The translations under genes and the position numbers were made by a program. Below are positions 7,659 to 19,600 of a stretch of 64,000 nt of DNA, one piece after another. Each line of letters starts with the position of its first letter. Positions within the stretch are counted from its first letter, which is position 1. The notes under the pieces were generated by a model that searched no databases, had not been told where the DNA came from, and saw only the letters and a list, made by a program, of their open reading frames with translations. Source of the DNA: Pseudovibrio sp. Tun.PSC04-5.I4. Lineage in GTDB: Bacteria > Pseudomonadota > Alphaproteobacteria > Rhizobiales > Stappiaceae. The stretch lies in assembly GCF_900104145.1 (NCBI RefSeq), contig NZ_FNLB01000003.1, positions 5,494-69,493 on the forward strand. Direction: 5' to 3'.

Positions 7659-10547
7659 ATGGCACACCGCACCATCTTAACAGAACGCCAACGCGCAACC
7701 TTATTCGGCTTGCCCACCGACGAAGCCTCGTTACTTCGCCACTACACATTGGCTGATGATGACCTCGAGTACATTCAAACACGACGTCGGGCCCACAATC
7801 GCTTCGGTTTTGCTCTGCAGCTTTGCGCTTTACGTTTTCCAGGACGATTACTTACTCCCGGTGAAGTGATCCCCGAGGAAATATCCCAGTTTCTTGCTGC
7901 GCAACTTAATCTGAAGCCCTATGACCTGATGGAGTACGCGGCCCGTGAGGAGACGCGTCATGAACACCTCGCCGCTCTGCGATCAATCTACGGCTACAAA
8001 ATGTTTTCCGGGCGAGCCGCACGCGAGCTGAAGGTTTGGCTTGCCGGCGAGGCTGAGGTGGCGCACTCCAATGAGGACTTGGTGAAGCGATTCATAAAGG
8101 TGTGCCGGCACACGCAAATCATCTTACCAAGTATGACCACGGTTGAGCGCCTATGCGCTGATGCCCTAGTCGCCGCTGAACGGAGGATTGAAACACGTAT
8201 CGTTGAACGCTTGACTAATGTGATGAAAGAACAGCTTGATGCTCTTCTTACCGAAAACGTAGAGGGTCGGGTCAGTCGGTTTATCTGGCTGCGCCAATTT
8301 GAGGTTGGCAAGAACTCGGCGGACATCAACCGGTTGTTGGATAGGCTAGAGTTTCTGCAGGGTGTTGAGTTGCCTCTTGATGTGGTGAGCAGCGTTCCTC
8401 CCCATCAGATTACCCGCCTGCGTCGACAGGGTGAACGCTATTTTACAGACGGCTTGCGGGATATTTCCAGTGATCGGAGGCTCGCTATTTTGGCGGTTTG
8501 TGTTTTGGAATGGCGTGCTGCCATAGCAGATGCCGTTGTGGAAACCCATGATCGTATTGTGGGCAAAACCTGGCGAGATGCAGCAAGGGTATGTGATTCA
8601 CAGATCAAGGATGCCAAGGCATCTCTGCGAGAGACTATGCGTTCTTTTGAAGAGTTAGGCGCGGCGTTGCTGGAAGCAAAAGAGGAAAATGCACCACTTG
8701 ATCCGGCAGTCGCAACCGCTTGTGGATGGCACAACCTCAAAGGCCTTGTCGCCATGGCCGCACAGTTGAACAAAACGATATCGGCAGAACCATTGGCGTA
8801 TGTCATTCATGGCTATCATCGATTTAGGCGTTATGCGCCGCGAATGCTGCGTGCGTTAGATATCAAGGCGGCATCGGTTGTGGAACCGCTGATGGCTGCG
8901 GCCAGTATTATTCAGGAAAATAGAGTCATAGAAGAAAGGCCCATAACCTTTCTGCGACGGAGTTCAAAGTGGCTCCGGCATCTCAAGACCGCTGCCCCTG
9001 ACACTCACCGCTTGTGGGAAGTGGCTGTGATGTCCCACCTGCGCGATGCCTTTCGGTCTGGCGATATCTGGCTGGCGCACTCTCGGCGCTACGGTGATTT
9101 AAAGCAAGCTTTGGTATCGATTGAATCCGCGAAGGCCTCATCCCGCCTGACTGTACCGTTCGATCCTGAGGAGTGGCTGAATGATCGAAAGATACGTATG
9201 GCTGACGGGCTAAAACGCTTGGCTATTGCCGCCAAAACGGGTGCCATTCCAGGAGGAAATATTGAGAATGGCATCCTGAAACTAGATCGTTTGTCTGCCG
9301 ACGTCCCCACTGAGGCAGATGAACTCGTCCTTGATCTCTATCGGCGGCTGCCGGATGTGCGAATTACCGATATGCTGTTGGAAGTGGACAAGGCCACTGG
9401 CTTTACAGATGCTTTTACCCATCTGCGCACGGGAGCACCCTGCAAAGACAGGATTGGGCTGCTCAATGTGCTGCTCGCAGAAGGGCTTAATCTTGGCCTC
9501 AGCAAAATGGCAGAAGCCACCAACACACATGATTATTTCCAGCTATCGCGCCTATCTCGTTGGCATATAGAAAGTGACGCCATCAATAGGGCACTGGCTA
9601 TGGTGATAAAAGCACAATCTGCCTTACCCATGGCCCGGTATTGGGGCGCAGGCACAACCGCATCCAGTGATGGCCAGTTCTTCCCAACAACTCGGCAAGG
9701 AGAGGCTATGAACCTCATCAACGCGAAGTACGGCAATGAGCCAGGACTGAAAGCCTACACCCATGTATCCAATCAGTTTGGCCCCTTTGCCACCCAAAAT
9801 ATCCCAGCGACTGTGAGTGAAGCGCCGTTCATTCTTGATGGTTTGTTGATGAATGAAACTGGCAGAAACATCAAAGAACAATACGCTGATACCGGCGGGT
9901 TCACTGACCATGTCTTTGCAGTCACATCCCTTCTGGGGTATCGGTTTATCCCTCGCATTCGAGATCTGCCATCAAAACGTTTGTATGTATTTGATCCAAC
10001 CGGCGTTCCTAAAGAATTGAAGGGGTTGATTGGTGGTAAAGTCCGCGAAGGCACAATTGAGGTCAACTGGCCAGACATTTTGCGCAGCGCAGCTACCATG
10101 GAGGCTGGGGTCATGCCTCCCAGTAAGCTCCTGCGAAAGTTCGCCGCCCATCCCAGACAGCATGATCTGGCTATCGCCCTTCGTGAAGTGGGACGGGTTG
10201 AACGGACACTTTTTATAATTGAATGGGTGCTTGATACAAGTATGCAGCGCCGTGCTCAGATTGGGTTAAACAAAGGTGAATCTCACCACGCCTTAAAGAA
10301 TGCGCTGAGGATCGGGCGTCAGGGTGAAATCCGTGATCGTACGACAGAAGGTCAACACTACAGAATGGCTGGCCTCAACTTGCTTGCCGCCATCATAATC
10401 TATTGGAATACTGACCAGCTTGGTAAGGCCGTTGCACAACGAAAACGTAGGGGCCTGGACTGTTCACCAGAGCTTCTAGCGCACATCTCACCCCTTGGGT
10501 GGGCCCACATTCTAATTACAGGCGAGTACAGATGGCCAAAACGCTAA
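7659..10547 (+). CDS. tnpA: Tn3-family transposase
   Basis: 962 residues, the normal length for the family. The N-terminal DUF4158 region reads LTERQRATLFGLPTDEASLL. The catalytic C-terminal domain includes TTASSDGQFFPTTRQGEAMN with a catalytic Asp, HVSNQFGPF, and the terminal SPLGWAHILITGEYRWP that is characteristic of Tn3 transposases. It performs replicative transposition by joining the 38-bp ends to a target. The stop is 7 bp before the right TIR. Copy 2 has an extra A near 61857 that splits the frame, so copy 1 is taken as correct. Confidence 0.93.
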   Translation: MAHRTILTERQRATLFGLPTDEASLLRHYTLADDDLEYIQTRRRAHNRFGFALQLCALRFPGRLLTPGEVIPEEISQFLAAQLNLKPYDLMEYAAREETRHEHLAALRSIYGYKMFSGRAARELKVWLAGEAEVAHSNEDLVKRFIKVCRHTQIILPSMTTVERLCADALVAAERRIETRIVERLTNVMKEQLDALLTENVEGRVSRFIWLRQFEVGKNSADINRLLDRLEFLQGVELPLDVVSSVPPHQITRLRRQGERYFTDGLRDISSDRRLAILAVCVLEWRAAIADAVVETHDRIVGKTWRDAARVCDSQIKDAKASLRETMRSFEELGAALLEAKEENAPLDPAVATACGWHNLKGLVAMAAQLNKTISAEPLAYVIHGYHRFRRYAPRMLRALDIKAASVVEPLMAAASIIQENRVIEERPITFLRRSSKWLRHLKTAAPDTHRLWEVAVMSHLRDAFRSGDIWLAHSRRYGDLKQALVSIESAKASSRLTVPFDPEEWLNDRKIRMADGLKRLAIAAKTGAIPGGNIENGILKLDRLSADVPTEADELVLDLYRRLPDVRITDMLLEVDKATGFTDAFTHLRTGAPCKDRIGLLNVLLAEGLNLGLSKMAEATNTHDYFQLSRLSRWHIESDAINRALAMVIKAQSALPMARYWGAGTTASSDGQFFPTTRQGEAMNLINAKYGNEPGLKAYTHVSNQFGPFATQNIPATVSEAPFILDGLLMNETGRNIKEQYADTGGFTDHVFAVTSLLGYRFIPRIRDLPSKRLYVFDPTGVPKELKGLIGGKVREGTIEVNWPDILRSAATMEAGVMPPSKLLRKFAAHPRQHDLAIALREVGRVERTLFIIEWVLDTSMQRRAQIGLNKGESHHALKNALRIGRQGEIRDRTTEGQHYRMAGLNLLAAIIIYWNTDQLGKAVAQRKRRGLDCSPELLAHISPLGWAHILITGEYRWPKR

Positions 10548-10554
10548 TTAAACG

Positions 10555-10592
10555 CTTAGCGTAGGATCTCACACTCAACCTGAACAGACCCC
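10555..10592 (-). repeat. Tn3 right terminal inverted repeat (38 bp)
   Basis: Read inward it begins GGGGTCTGTTCAGGTTGAGT. It directly abuts the truncated haemagglutinin reading frame. Confidence 0.9.
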
Positions 10593-10642
10593 AGACTAAA
10601 ATCGTTTCACAAGGCAGTTTCACAAATGCCGCTGAAGCAAGG

Positions 10643-13600
10643 TTGTTGGGTTCTGGCGTAAATGTTGCTGCATACTCCATTGTAAATAATGGCCAGCTCT
10701 CTAGTTTCGATGCGGATCTGGAACTTCGCTCACAAACTTTTTTGAAAAACACTCAGACAATTAGCACCAATGCGGATGCCGTTTTGAACCTTGCCGGAGA
10801 TTTGGTTAACAGCGGGACCTTGCTGGCTGAGCAAGCTCTGGTGATTGCTGGCCTTGGGCCTAATTCTGCCATTGGCGGCCTGACCAACCAGGCCGGTGGT
10901 GAGATCAAAGCCTCCACCGTGACAGCACGGGTGTCCTCGCTCGATAATGAAGGACTGATTGGCGCCGTTAACGGTACGCTTGATCTGAGCAACAACGGTG
11001 ATCTAACCAACTCTGGGCGTTTGATTGCCAAGGGGGATGCGACACTCAAGGTCGATGGCAAGGTTACCAACAGCGGTGATATCGCCAGTGAAGGTGTGCT
11101 GACGCTGAAGAATACGTCTGGCGGTGCCACGGGTACGTTCACGAACACCGCAGAAGCCAAGTTTCGGGCCGCAAGTATTGACGCAACCGTGGCCTCTGTT
11201 GCCAATGATGGTCTGATCGGATCGGCAGAAGGTTCTGTGACCCTGACCAGTCAGGCTGGTGTTCAAAACAGAGGCCTGCTGCTAGCCAAGGAAGGCCTGA
11301 CACTGAGCCTTGCCGGTGACCTGGTTAACAGCGGGACGTTGCTGGCCGAGCAAGCTTTGGTGATTGCAGGTCTTGGCACGGAGACTGCCATTGGCGCGCT
11401 GAGCAATGCAGCTGGTGGTGAAATCAAGGCCTCCACCGTGACAGCACGGGTGTCCTCGCTTGATAATGGCGGCCTGATTGGTGCTGTGAGCGGTACGCTT
11501 GATCTGACCAACAGCGGTGATCTGATCAATTCAGGCCGTCTTGTTGCCAAGGGAGATGCGACACTCAAGGTCGACGGCAAGGTGACCAACAGTGGTGACA
11601 TTGCCAGTGAAGGTGCATTGACACTTAAGAATACCTCTGGCGGTGCCACCGGTGCGTTTGTTAACACCGCAGAAGCCAAACTTCGGGCTGCCAGTCTTGA
11701 TCTTGCGGTTGCCTCTGTTGCCAATGATGGTCTGATCGGATCTGCGGAAGGCTCTGTGATCCTGACCAGTCAGGCTGGTATTCAAAACAGTGGTCAGTTG
11801 CTGGCCAAAGAAGGCCTGACACTGAGCCTTGCCGGTGATCTGGTTAACAGCGGAACCTTGCTGGCCGAGCAAGCTTTGGTGATTGCAGGTCTTGGCACGG
11901 AGACTGCCATTGGCGCGCTGAGCAATGCAGCTGGTGGTGAAATCAAGGCCTCCACCGTGACAGCACGGGTGTCCTCGCTTGATAATGGCGGCCTGATTGG
12001 TGCTGTGAACGGTACGCTTGATCTGACCAACAACGGTGATCTAACCAACTCTGGGCGTTTGATTGCCAAGGGAGATGCGACACTCAAGGTCGACGGCAAG
12101 GTGACCAACAGTGGTGACATTGCCAGTGAAGGTGCATTGACACTTAAGAATACCTCTGGCGGTGCCACCGGTGCGTTTGTTAACACCGCAGAAGCCAAGC
12201 TTCGGGCCGCAAGTCTTGATCTTGCGGTTGCCTCTGTTGCCAATGATGGTCTGATCGGATCAGCAGAAGGTTCTGTGATCCTGAGCAGCCAGGCTGGTGT
12301 TGAAAACAGAGGCCTGCTGCTAGCCAAGGAAGGCCTGAGCCTCACTCTTGTCGGTGACCTGACCAACAGCGGGACGTTGCTGGCCGAGCAGGCTCTGGTG
12401 ATTGCAGGTCTTGGCACGGAGACTGCCATTGGCGCGCTGAGCAATGCAGCTGGTGGTGAAATCAAGGCCTCCACCGTGACAGCACGGGTGTCCTCGCTTG
12501 ATAATGGCGGCCTGATTGGTGCTGTGAGCGGTACGCTTGATCTGACCAACAGCGGTGATCTGATCAATTCAGGCCGTCTTGTTGCCAAGGGAGATGCGAC
12601 ACTCAAGGTCGACGGCAAGGTGACCAACAGTGGTGACATTGCCAGTGAAGGTGCATTGACACTTAAGAATACCTCTGGCGGTGCCACCGGTGCGTTTGTT
12701 AACACCGCAGAAGCCAAACTTCGGGCTGCCAGTCTTGATCTTGCGGTTGCCTCTGTTGCCAATGACGGTCTGATCGGATCTGCGGAAGGCTCTGTGACCC
12801 TGACCAGCCAGGCTGGTGTTCAAAACAGCGGTCAGCTGCTGGCCAAGGAAGGCCTGACACTGAGCCTTGCCGGTGATCTGGTTAACAGCGGGACGTTGCT
12901 GGCCGAGCAGGCTCTTGAGATTGCAGGTCTTGGCACGGATACTGCCATTGGCGCGCTGAGCAACCAGGTCGGTGGTGAGATCAAAGCCTCCACCGTGACA
13001 GCACGGGTGTCCTCGCTTGATAATGGGGGCCTGATTGGTGCTGTGAACGGAGCTTTGGCACTCACTAACTCTGGTGATCTGATCAACTCAGGCCGTCTGG
13101 TTGCCAAGGGGGATGCCACGCTCACAGTCGATGGATCTGTCACCAACAGCGGCGACATTGCCAGTGAAGGTGCGCTCACACTGACCAATGCATCTGGCGG
13201 TGCCACCGGTGCGTTTGTTAACACCGCAGAAGCCAAGCTTCGGGCTGCCAGTCTTGATCTTGCGGTTGCCTCTGTTGCCAATGACGGTCTGATCGGATCA
13301 GCAGAAGGCTCTGTGACCCTGACCAGCCAGGCTGGTGTTCAAAACAGCGGTCAGCTGCTGGCCAAGGAAGGCCTGACACTGAGCCTTACCGGTGATCTGG
13401 ATAACAGCGGAACCTTGCTGGCCGAGCAGGCTCTGGTGATTGCAGGTCTTGGCACGGATACTGCCATTGGCGCGCTGAGCAATGCAGCTGGTGGTGAGAT
13501 CAAAGCCTCCACCGTGACAGCACGGGTGTCCTCGCTTGATAATGGCGGCCTGATTGGTGCTGTGAACGGAGCTTTGGCACTCACCAACTCTGGTGATCTG

Positions 13601-16600
13601 ATCAACTCAGGCCGTCTGGTTGCCAAGGGGGATGCCACGCTCACAGTCGATGGATCTGTCACCAACAGCGGCGACATTGCCAGTGAAGGGGCGCTCACAC
13701 TGACCAATGCATCTGGCGGTGCCACCGGTGCGTTTGTTAACACCGCAGAAGCCAAGCTTCGGGCTGCCAGTCTTGATCTTGCGGTTGCCTCTGTTGCCAA
13801 TGATGGTCTGATCGGATCAGCAGAAGGTTCTGTGACCCTGAGCAGCCAGGCTGGTGTTCAAAACAGCGGTCAGCTGCTGGCCAAGGAAGGTCTGACACTG
13901 AGCCTTGCCGGTGATCTGGTTAACAGCGGAACCTTGCTGGCCGAGCAGGCTCTGGTGATTGCTGGCCTTGGATCTGAGACTGCCATTGGTGCACTGAGCA
14001 ATGCAGCTAGCGGAGAGATCAAAGCGTCCACCGTGTCAGCACGGGTGTCCTCACTGGACAATGCCGGCCTGATTGGCGCCGTCAACGGAGCTTTGGCACT
14101 CACCAACTCTGGTGATCTGATCAACTCAGGCCGTCTGGTTGCCAAGGGGGATGCCACGCTCACAGTCGATGGATCTGTCACCAACAGCGGCGACATTGCC
14201 AGTGAAGGTGCGCTCACACTGACTAATACTTCCGGCGCCGCCACCGGTGTGTTCACCAATACAAAAGATGCCAAGCTTCGGGCTGCCAGTCTTGATCTTG
14301 CGGTTGCCTCCGTTGCCAATGACGGCTTGATCGGATCTGCAGAAGGTTCTGTGACCCTGACCAGTCAGGCTGGTATTCAAAACAGTGGTCAGCTGCTAGC
14401 CAAGGAAGGCCTGACACTCAGCCTTGCCGGTGACCTGACCAACAGCGGGACGTTGCTGGCCGAGCAGGCTCTTGAGATTGCAGGTCTTGGCCCTGAGACT
14501 GCCATTGGCGCGCTGAGCAATGCAGCTGGTGGTGAAATCAAAGCTTCCACCGTGACAGCACGGGTGTCCTCGCTTGATAATGGCGGCCTGATTGGTGCCG
14601 TCAACGGTTCGCTTGATCTGACCAACTCTGGTGATCTGATCAACTCAGGCCGTCTGGTTGCCAAGGGAGATGCGACACTCACAGTCGATGGATCTGTCAC
14701 CAACAGTGGTGACATTGCCAGTGAAGGTGCATTGACACTTAAGAATACCTCTGGCGGTGCCACCGGTGCGTTTACCAATGCGTCTGAGGCCAAGCTTATC
14801 GGAGGGACGGCTAATCTAAGGATAAGATCTCTCGATAATGATGGGCTTTTAGGAGCACGCGCAGGTACCCTCTCCCTTCATTTAAATGGTGATTTTGAAA
14901 ATAGTGGGAAGCTTGCCTCTACGGGGAGTATCTCACTTAAAACGGATGGTTCTGTAGAGAACTCCGGGAAGTTGCTAAGTGATCAAATCATAAGAATTCA
15001 AGGAGCGAGCAACGCGGAAGTAGCTCAGTTCCACAATAAGAGTGGTGGTGAAATTAAGTCACAAGGCTTGGAGAGCACCTCATCAAGCTTCAGCAATGCC
15101 GGTACCATTCAGGTGGGGGCTGCCGGTATCGCAATAAACAGCGTTTCGAGCTGGACAAATACAGCTGAGATTGAGACTTCCGGAGGGCTTGTTATTGCAT
15201 CTGATGGAAATATTGCAAACCAGGGTGATGGTACACTCAAATCTGATGGAATTTTGACACTAACAGGCCATACAGGCACGAATGCTAAGGCGGTTTTCAA
15301 TGAAGCAGATGCATTGGTCAGTGGTGCAGGTGGCGTTGTCCTTAATGCAGAGAACTTCACAAATGAGGGTCGCGTAGGCTCCCAGGATGGTGATGTAGAT
15401 ATCGCATTGACGGAGAACCTTGCAAACGGCGGGCTGATCTATGCCGGGCAAGATGTCACCGCAAAAGTGAATGGAGAAATCCGTAATACGGGCGGAGACA
15501 TTCTTGCTGAAGAGAACATCCGTTTGGTCGGGCTTGATAAGGTCAGAGCCGGATCGTTGATCAATGAAACTGGTGGAGTGATTGAAGCTGTAGCGGGTGA
15601 TTTGAGAATTGATGCTGATCTAATCAAAAACCTGACTGATAAACCAGTCGTTACGCAGAAAGTTTATGCTCCAGTCGAGGAAACCGAAGGAAATCCGGAT
15701 ACTCGGCCCGGTTTAAGTGGTGGCCGTACCAACATTTGGATTGTTCGAACGATTAAGAAAACCGTCGATGAAATAGCTAGCCTACCAGCAGTTTCGCGTT
15801 TGCTATCTGGACGTGATTTTGTAGCTTCTGCAAACAGTTTTGAAAACGCGTATGGTCAGGTTGCCGCTAATAATAACGTAAGCATAAGTTCGGGAAGCCT
15901 TACAAATACAGCACAAGATCTAATCGAGGCTGTAACTGTAGATACAGTTGAGCGTCACACTTGGGCAGTAAAGAAAAAATGGGGTGGCAAGAAGTGGAAG
16001 AAGAAATATCTAGAATATTCTGACACCACAACAAAAACCTTAGGAGCCAGCTTCGGAACGATTGAAGCTGGCAATAATCTGACAATTGACGTCGAGGGTT
16101 TCGTAAAAAATGAGGCCATCAGAGAAAATGCCGGGCAAGTCGGCCTTTCTTCAGGTAACCGGAAAATTGCTGAGAGCGTAGATGCCCCGAGCAATGCGGT
16201 AGACGTTGAGTCTGTTGCGATTGGAGGACCTGCAAATTCCAAGGTCTCTACTGATGCTAACGTATCGGGTACGAATGTTGATTTACGCGCAGGTACCAAC
16301 CTTACGACTGCAACCGCGAATGTTGGCACAACGTCTAAAAATGTTACCGCAAAAGCAAATGTTAAAACATCAGCTGAAACAGGTAGCACCTCAACGGATG
16401 TGAAGACTAAGGTTGAGACAAAAAACACTTCAGCTGTGGTCTCAACGCAGCCTGACGAGAAAATCGAAGCCAAAAACAATCAAGACAAGGTTGTGACTGA
16501 AACGGATCTGTCAGAGGTAGAAAAGCAAACTCCACCGGAAAAGCAAATCGTAGACGACATTAAAAATCTACAAAATCGCAAGCACCTGTTCGTCTCCAAT

Positions 16601-19600
16601 AAAGATCCTGATGCGCCCTATAAGATTGAAACACGATCTGATTTCATTGACCCGGGCAAGTATCTCGGCTCAGATTATTTCCTGAAAAAAGTGGGCCTTG
16701 ATAAGCCAGGATCACAACAAAAGCGCTTGGGTGATGGTTTTGTTGAAACAAAACTTATCCGGGATCAGATTTTTGAGCTAACCGGCAAACGCTACCTCAA
16801 AGATGAGGCGGATGAACGTACGCAGTTGGAGCAACTTTACAACAGTGCTGCAACTGAAAAAGAGCGCCTTCACCTCACAGTTGGCACGTCGTTATCGCCG
16901 GACATGGTCGCTAGCCTTACAGAAGATATTGTCTGGCTTGAGCGTCAATTGGTTGATGGGGAAGAAGTTCTCGTCCCTCGTGTTTATTTGGCATCAGCGC
17001 CGCAGCCGACGTCCAGTGCACGCCTTACTGGTAAGAATGTCAGCATCGCATCGGGAAGCTTGACCAACAGTGGTGACATTGTTGCTTCTGCTGACTTGGA
17101 AATTGAAGGCACTGGCTCTGTTAAAAACGTTGGGGGTCGTTTGCTGTCTGGAGAGCAACTCTCAATCACAGCGGGTGATGTCTTCAGTAACCTGTCTGGG
17201 TCTGTTCAGGGTACCGACATCACGATCACTGCAGAAAGCCTCATTAACGAGACTTTGACGACCCGAGATTTGAGCAGCCAAGGCTATGCTGATCGGCTTC
17301 AATCAAAAGCAGAGATCTCAGCGCTTGGCAATTTAAAGATCAATACTACCGGGGATATTACCTCCCTTGGAGGGCTGCTCTCTGCAGGTGTTGATCTGAA
17401 TCTCACTGCAGGTGGCGACGTAAAGCTTGCCGGCATTGGTCTGGAGCGTAATCGTGAGACTTACTTTAAGGGTGGTCATGATAAAGCCTACAGCCTTACC
17501 CATGAACTTGCTGAGGTTAGTGCGGGATCTAACCTGTCAATTTCTGCGGCCAATGATATTGGGTTTGAAGGTGTCGACCTTAGCTCCGGTGGTGATGCAA
17601 ACTTAACAGCTGGCAATGATGTCACCATTGCAGCCGTAACTGACATCAACGAGACCGACTTCAAACTGAAGATTAAGGGAAGCGGGATCTTTGGCGGTGG
17701 CCTGAACCAAAAGAATTACTCCTATCAGGAGACAATAGTTGGTTCCACTTTGGATGTCGAAAACGACCTCAATATTACCTCTGGTCAGGACAGCAACATC
17801 CTTGCCTCCACTCTGGCGGCTGGCGACAATCTATCAGTCGACGCAGGTGGTGCCTTAAATGTTGAAGGGCTAAGTGGGGACACAACCTCCCAGAATTATG
17901 AGAAATCAACGGGTTTCCTTTCGAAGAAGAGCCACACACGTAATGTGTCCAGCGAAAACTATACCACGTCCTCGCTCATTGCGGGTAATGACCTGATTTT
18001 AGATGCTGAGAAAGACCTTACAATAACGGCGTCATCTGTCGTCGGCGGTGGAGATGTTTCTCTCTCTGGTGAGAACGTCTCGCTTGAAACCTCAGAAACG
18101 CAAAGTTCTGTTTTTGATCAAAAGAAGAAAAGTGGTTTCTTTGCCGGCGGTGCTGACGGTGGCTTTGGTTTCTCAGTGGGATATCGCTCCCAAAAAGATA
18201 AAACCGATCAAAACGGCACCACGCGCATTGTCTCCAACGTGAATGCTGGCAAGTCTCTCACAATCACCGCTGACAATGACATCACGTCAGAAGCGGCATT
18301 ACTAACAGCAGAAGAAGATATAACGCTGGAGGCTGGCAATGATGTCAAACTCACGTCAACGAGCGAAACGCAGAACTACAATGAGAGTCACAAGCTAGAT
18401 GAAATCGCGCTCACGGTTGCCATAAGGGAGAACGTCAGCAGAAACGTTGAAGCGCTCATTAACGCGCCGCAGGAGGCGACAAAAGGTAAAGGGAATGGCT
18501 TCAATAAGGCTGTAACTGCGGCCTCAGCCGCCCTCAAGGCAGCGGAAGCAGCACAAGCTTTGGTGACCGGTCCGCTCATTTCCAACGAAATCGGTATTGG
18601 AGTTAGCTCGAAAAAATCACGCTTTACGAGTGAAACAGTAAGTGAGCGTGTCGGGCAGGTTAATGCTGGCCAGGATCTAATCGTTAAAGCTGGTCAGGAT
18701 ATTATCTCTGAAGGTACTCAGATGTCCGCCGAGCGTGATGTAACGCTGGAAGCTGGCCGTGACATCACTCTTGAGGCCGCTGAAACTGAGACGTCTTCCA
18801 GCAATAAATCGTCAGAACGCTCCGCTGGGATTAAGGCAACTGTTGGTGTTGGTCTTACCGGTGTTTCTGCAGGTGTCTCAGGCACTGTTTCGGGACAAAA
18901 CAGCAAGGGTCATAACTCCTCCAACACCAAGACGAACGCTCTGGTTCAAGCGGGTGAGACTGTCACTTTAATTTCCGGAGAAGATACCGCCTTGAAAGGC
19001 GCTCGTGTTCTTGGGGAAACCATTACCGCAGACATTGGTGGTGATCTGAACATCGAAAGTCTGCAGGACACAGCCTCTGGTAAAAATAAAACCCGCGGCG
19101 GTTCTGCGGGTGTGAGCATCAGTTCAAACAGCGTCAGCGTAAACGGCAGCATCAATCTGGCCGACGGCAGCTCGTCAAAGGCCTGGGTCGGCGAACAGAC
19201 AGGCCTTTACGGGAAAGAAAAAGTTGATGTTCGGGTTGAAAGCAACACCGATCTTAAGGGCGGCGTTATCAACTCGGAAAGCGGAGATCTGAAGCTTGAT
19301 ACGGGCACGCTGACGTTCTCGGATATCCAGGATCACGACAAATCCAGCCAGACCAGCGTGAGCGTCTCCGCAAGCCTTTCCATGACCACGGAAGGCGATA
19401 ATGCTCTTCAGGAAACGTTGGGTGATGTACAGGATGCAGGACAGGATGTGGTTGATAAGGTTGATCAACCCACGGAAGCAGAACTGAAGCAACGTGAGGC
19501 AAAAGCCGATCCTGGTCAGGTGTCTCCGGGTGGATCCGTTGAAGGCTCCTACGGCAGTAAAGACAAAGAGCAAATCACCCGTGCCACCGTTGGCGAAGGT

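Larger units (their letters stand above)
6894..10592 (+). mobile_element. Tn3-family transposon (3.7 kb)
   Basis: The ends are 38-bp imperfect inverted repeats, GGGGTCTGTTCGGGCTGAGT... at 6894-6931 and GGGGTCTGTTCAGGTTGAGT... (read from the right) at 10555-10592. Both continue to ATCCTACGCTAAG. Inside are a divergent resolvase and transposase pair with a res-like region between them. The five bases outside the two ends (AATCA and AGACT) do not match. There is thus no target duplication, and the flanks were probably brought together by deletion or recombination. Confidence 0.92.
1..11942. repeat. Left copy of 11.9-kb terminal redundancy
   Basis: This stretch recurs, same orientation, from 52061 to the end of the window. 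The offset between copies drifts from 52060 to 52066 and back to 52058 because of about 18 one-base indels. Examples are A4/A5 near 466, T3/T4 near 1292, C3/C2 near 4905 and A4/A5 near 9798. I saw no substitutions. Copy 1 carries the gene-breaking errors from 466 to 3735, and copy 2 carries them from about 55,800 on. That is what falling read support at both ends of a circularly overlapping contig would give. The inferred circle is about 52,060 bp. Confidence 0.9.

Noticed and set aside
1..11942. A true 12-kb duplication on the plasmid
   Set aside because: The differences are only homopolymer-type indels and the repeats sit exactly at the two ends of the window, which fits a circular overlap far better.
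10753..14793. Long minus-strand open frames opposite the haemagglutinin repeats (up to 322 codons)
   Set aside because: They repeat with the 519-bp period, have Ala/Ser/Pro-rich sequence typical of the opposite strand of this gene, and lack ribosome-binding sites. They are shadows of the plus-strand gene.
10784..14800. Regular repeats as a possible CRISPR array
   Set aside because: The period is 519 bp, the repeats are coding and in frame, and there are no short repeats with unique spacers or cas genes.
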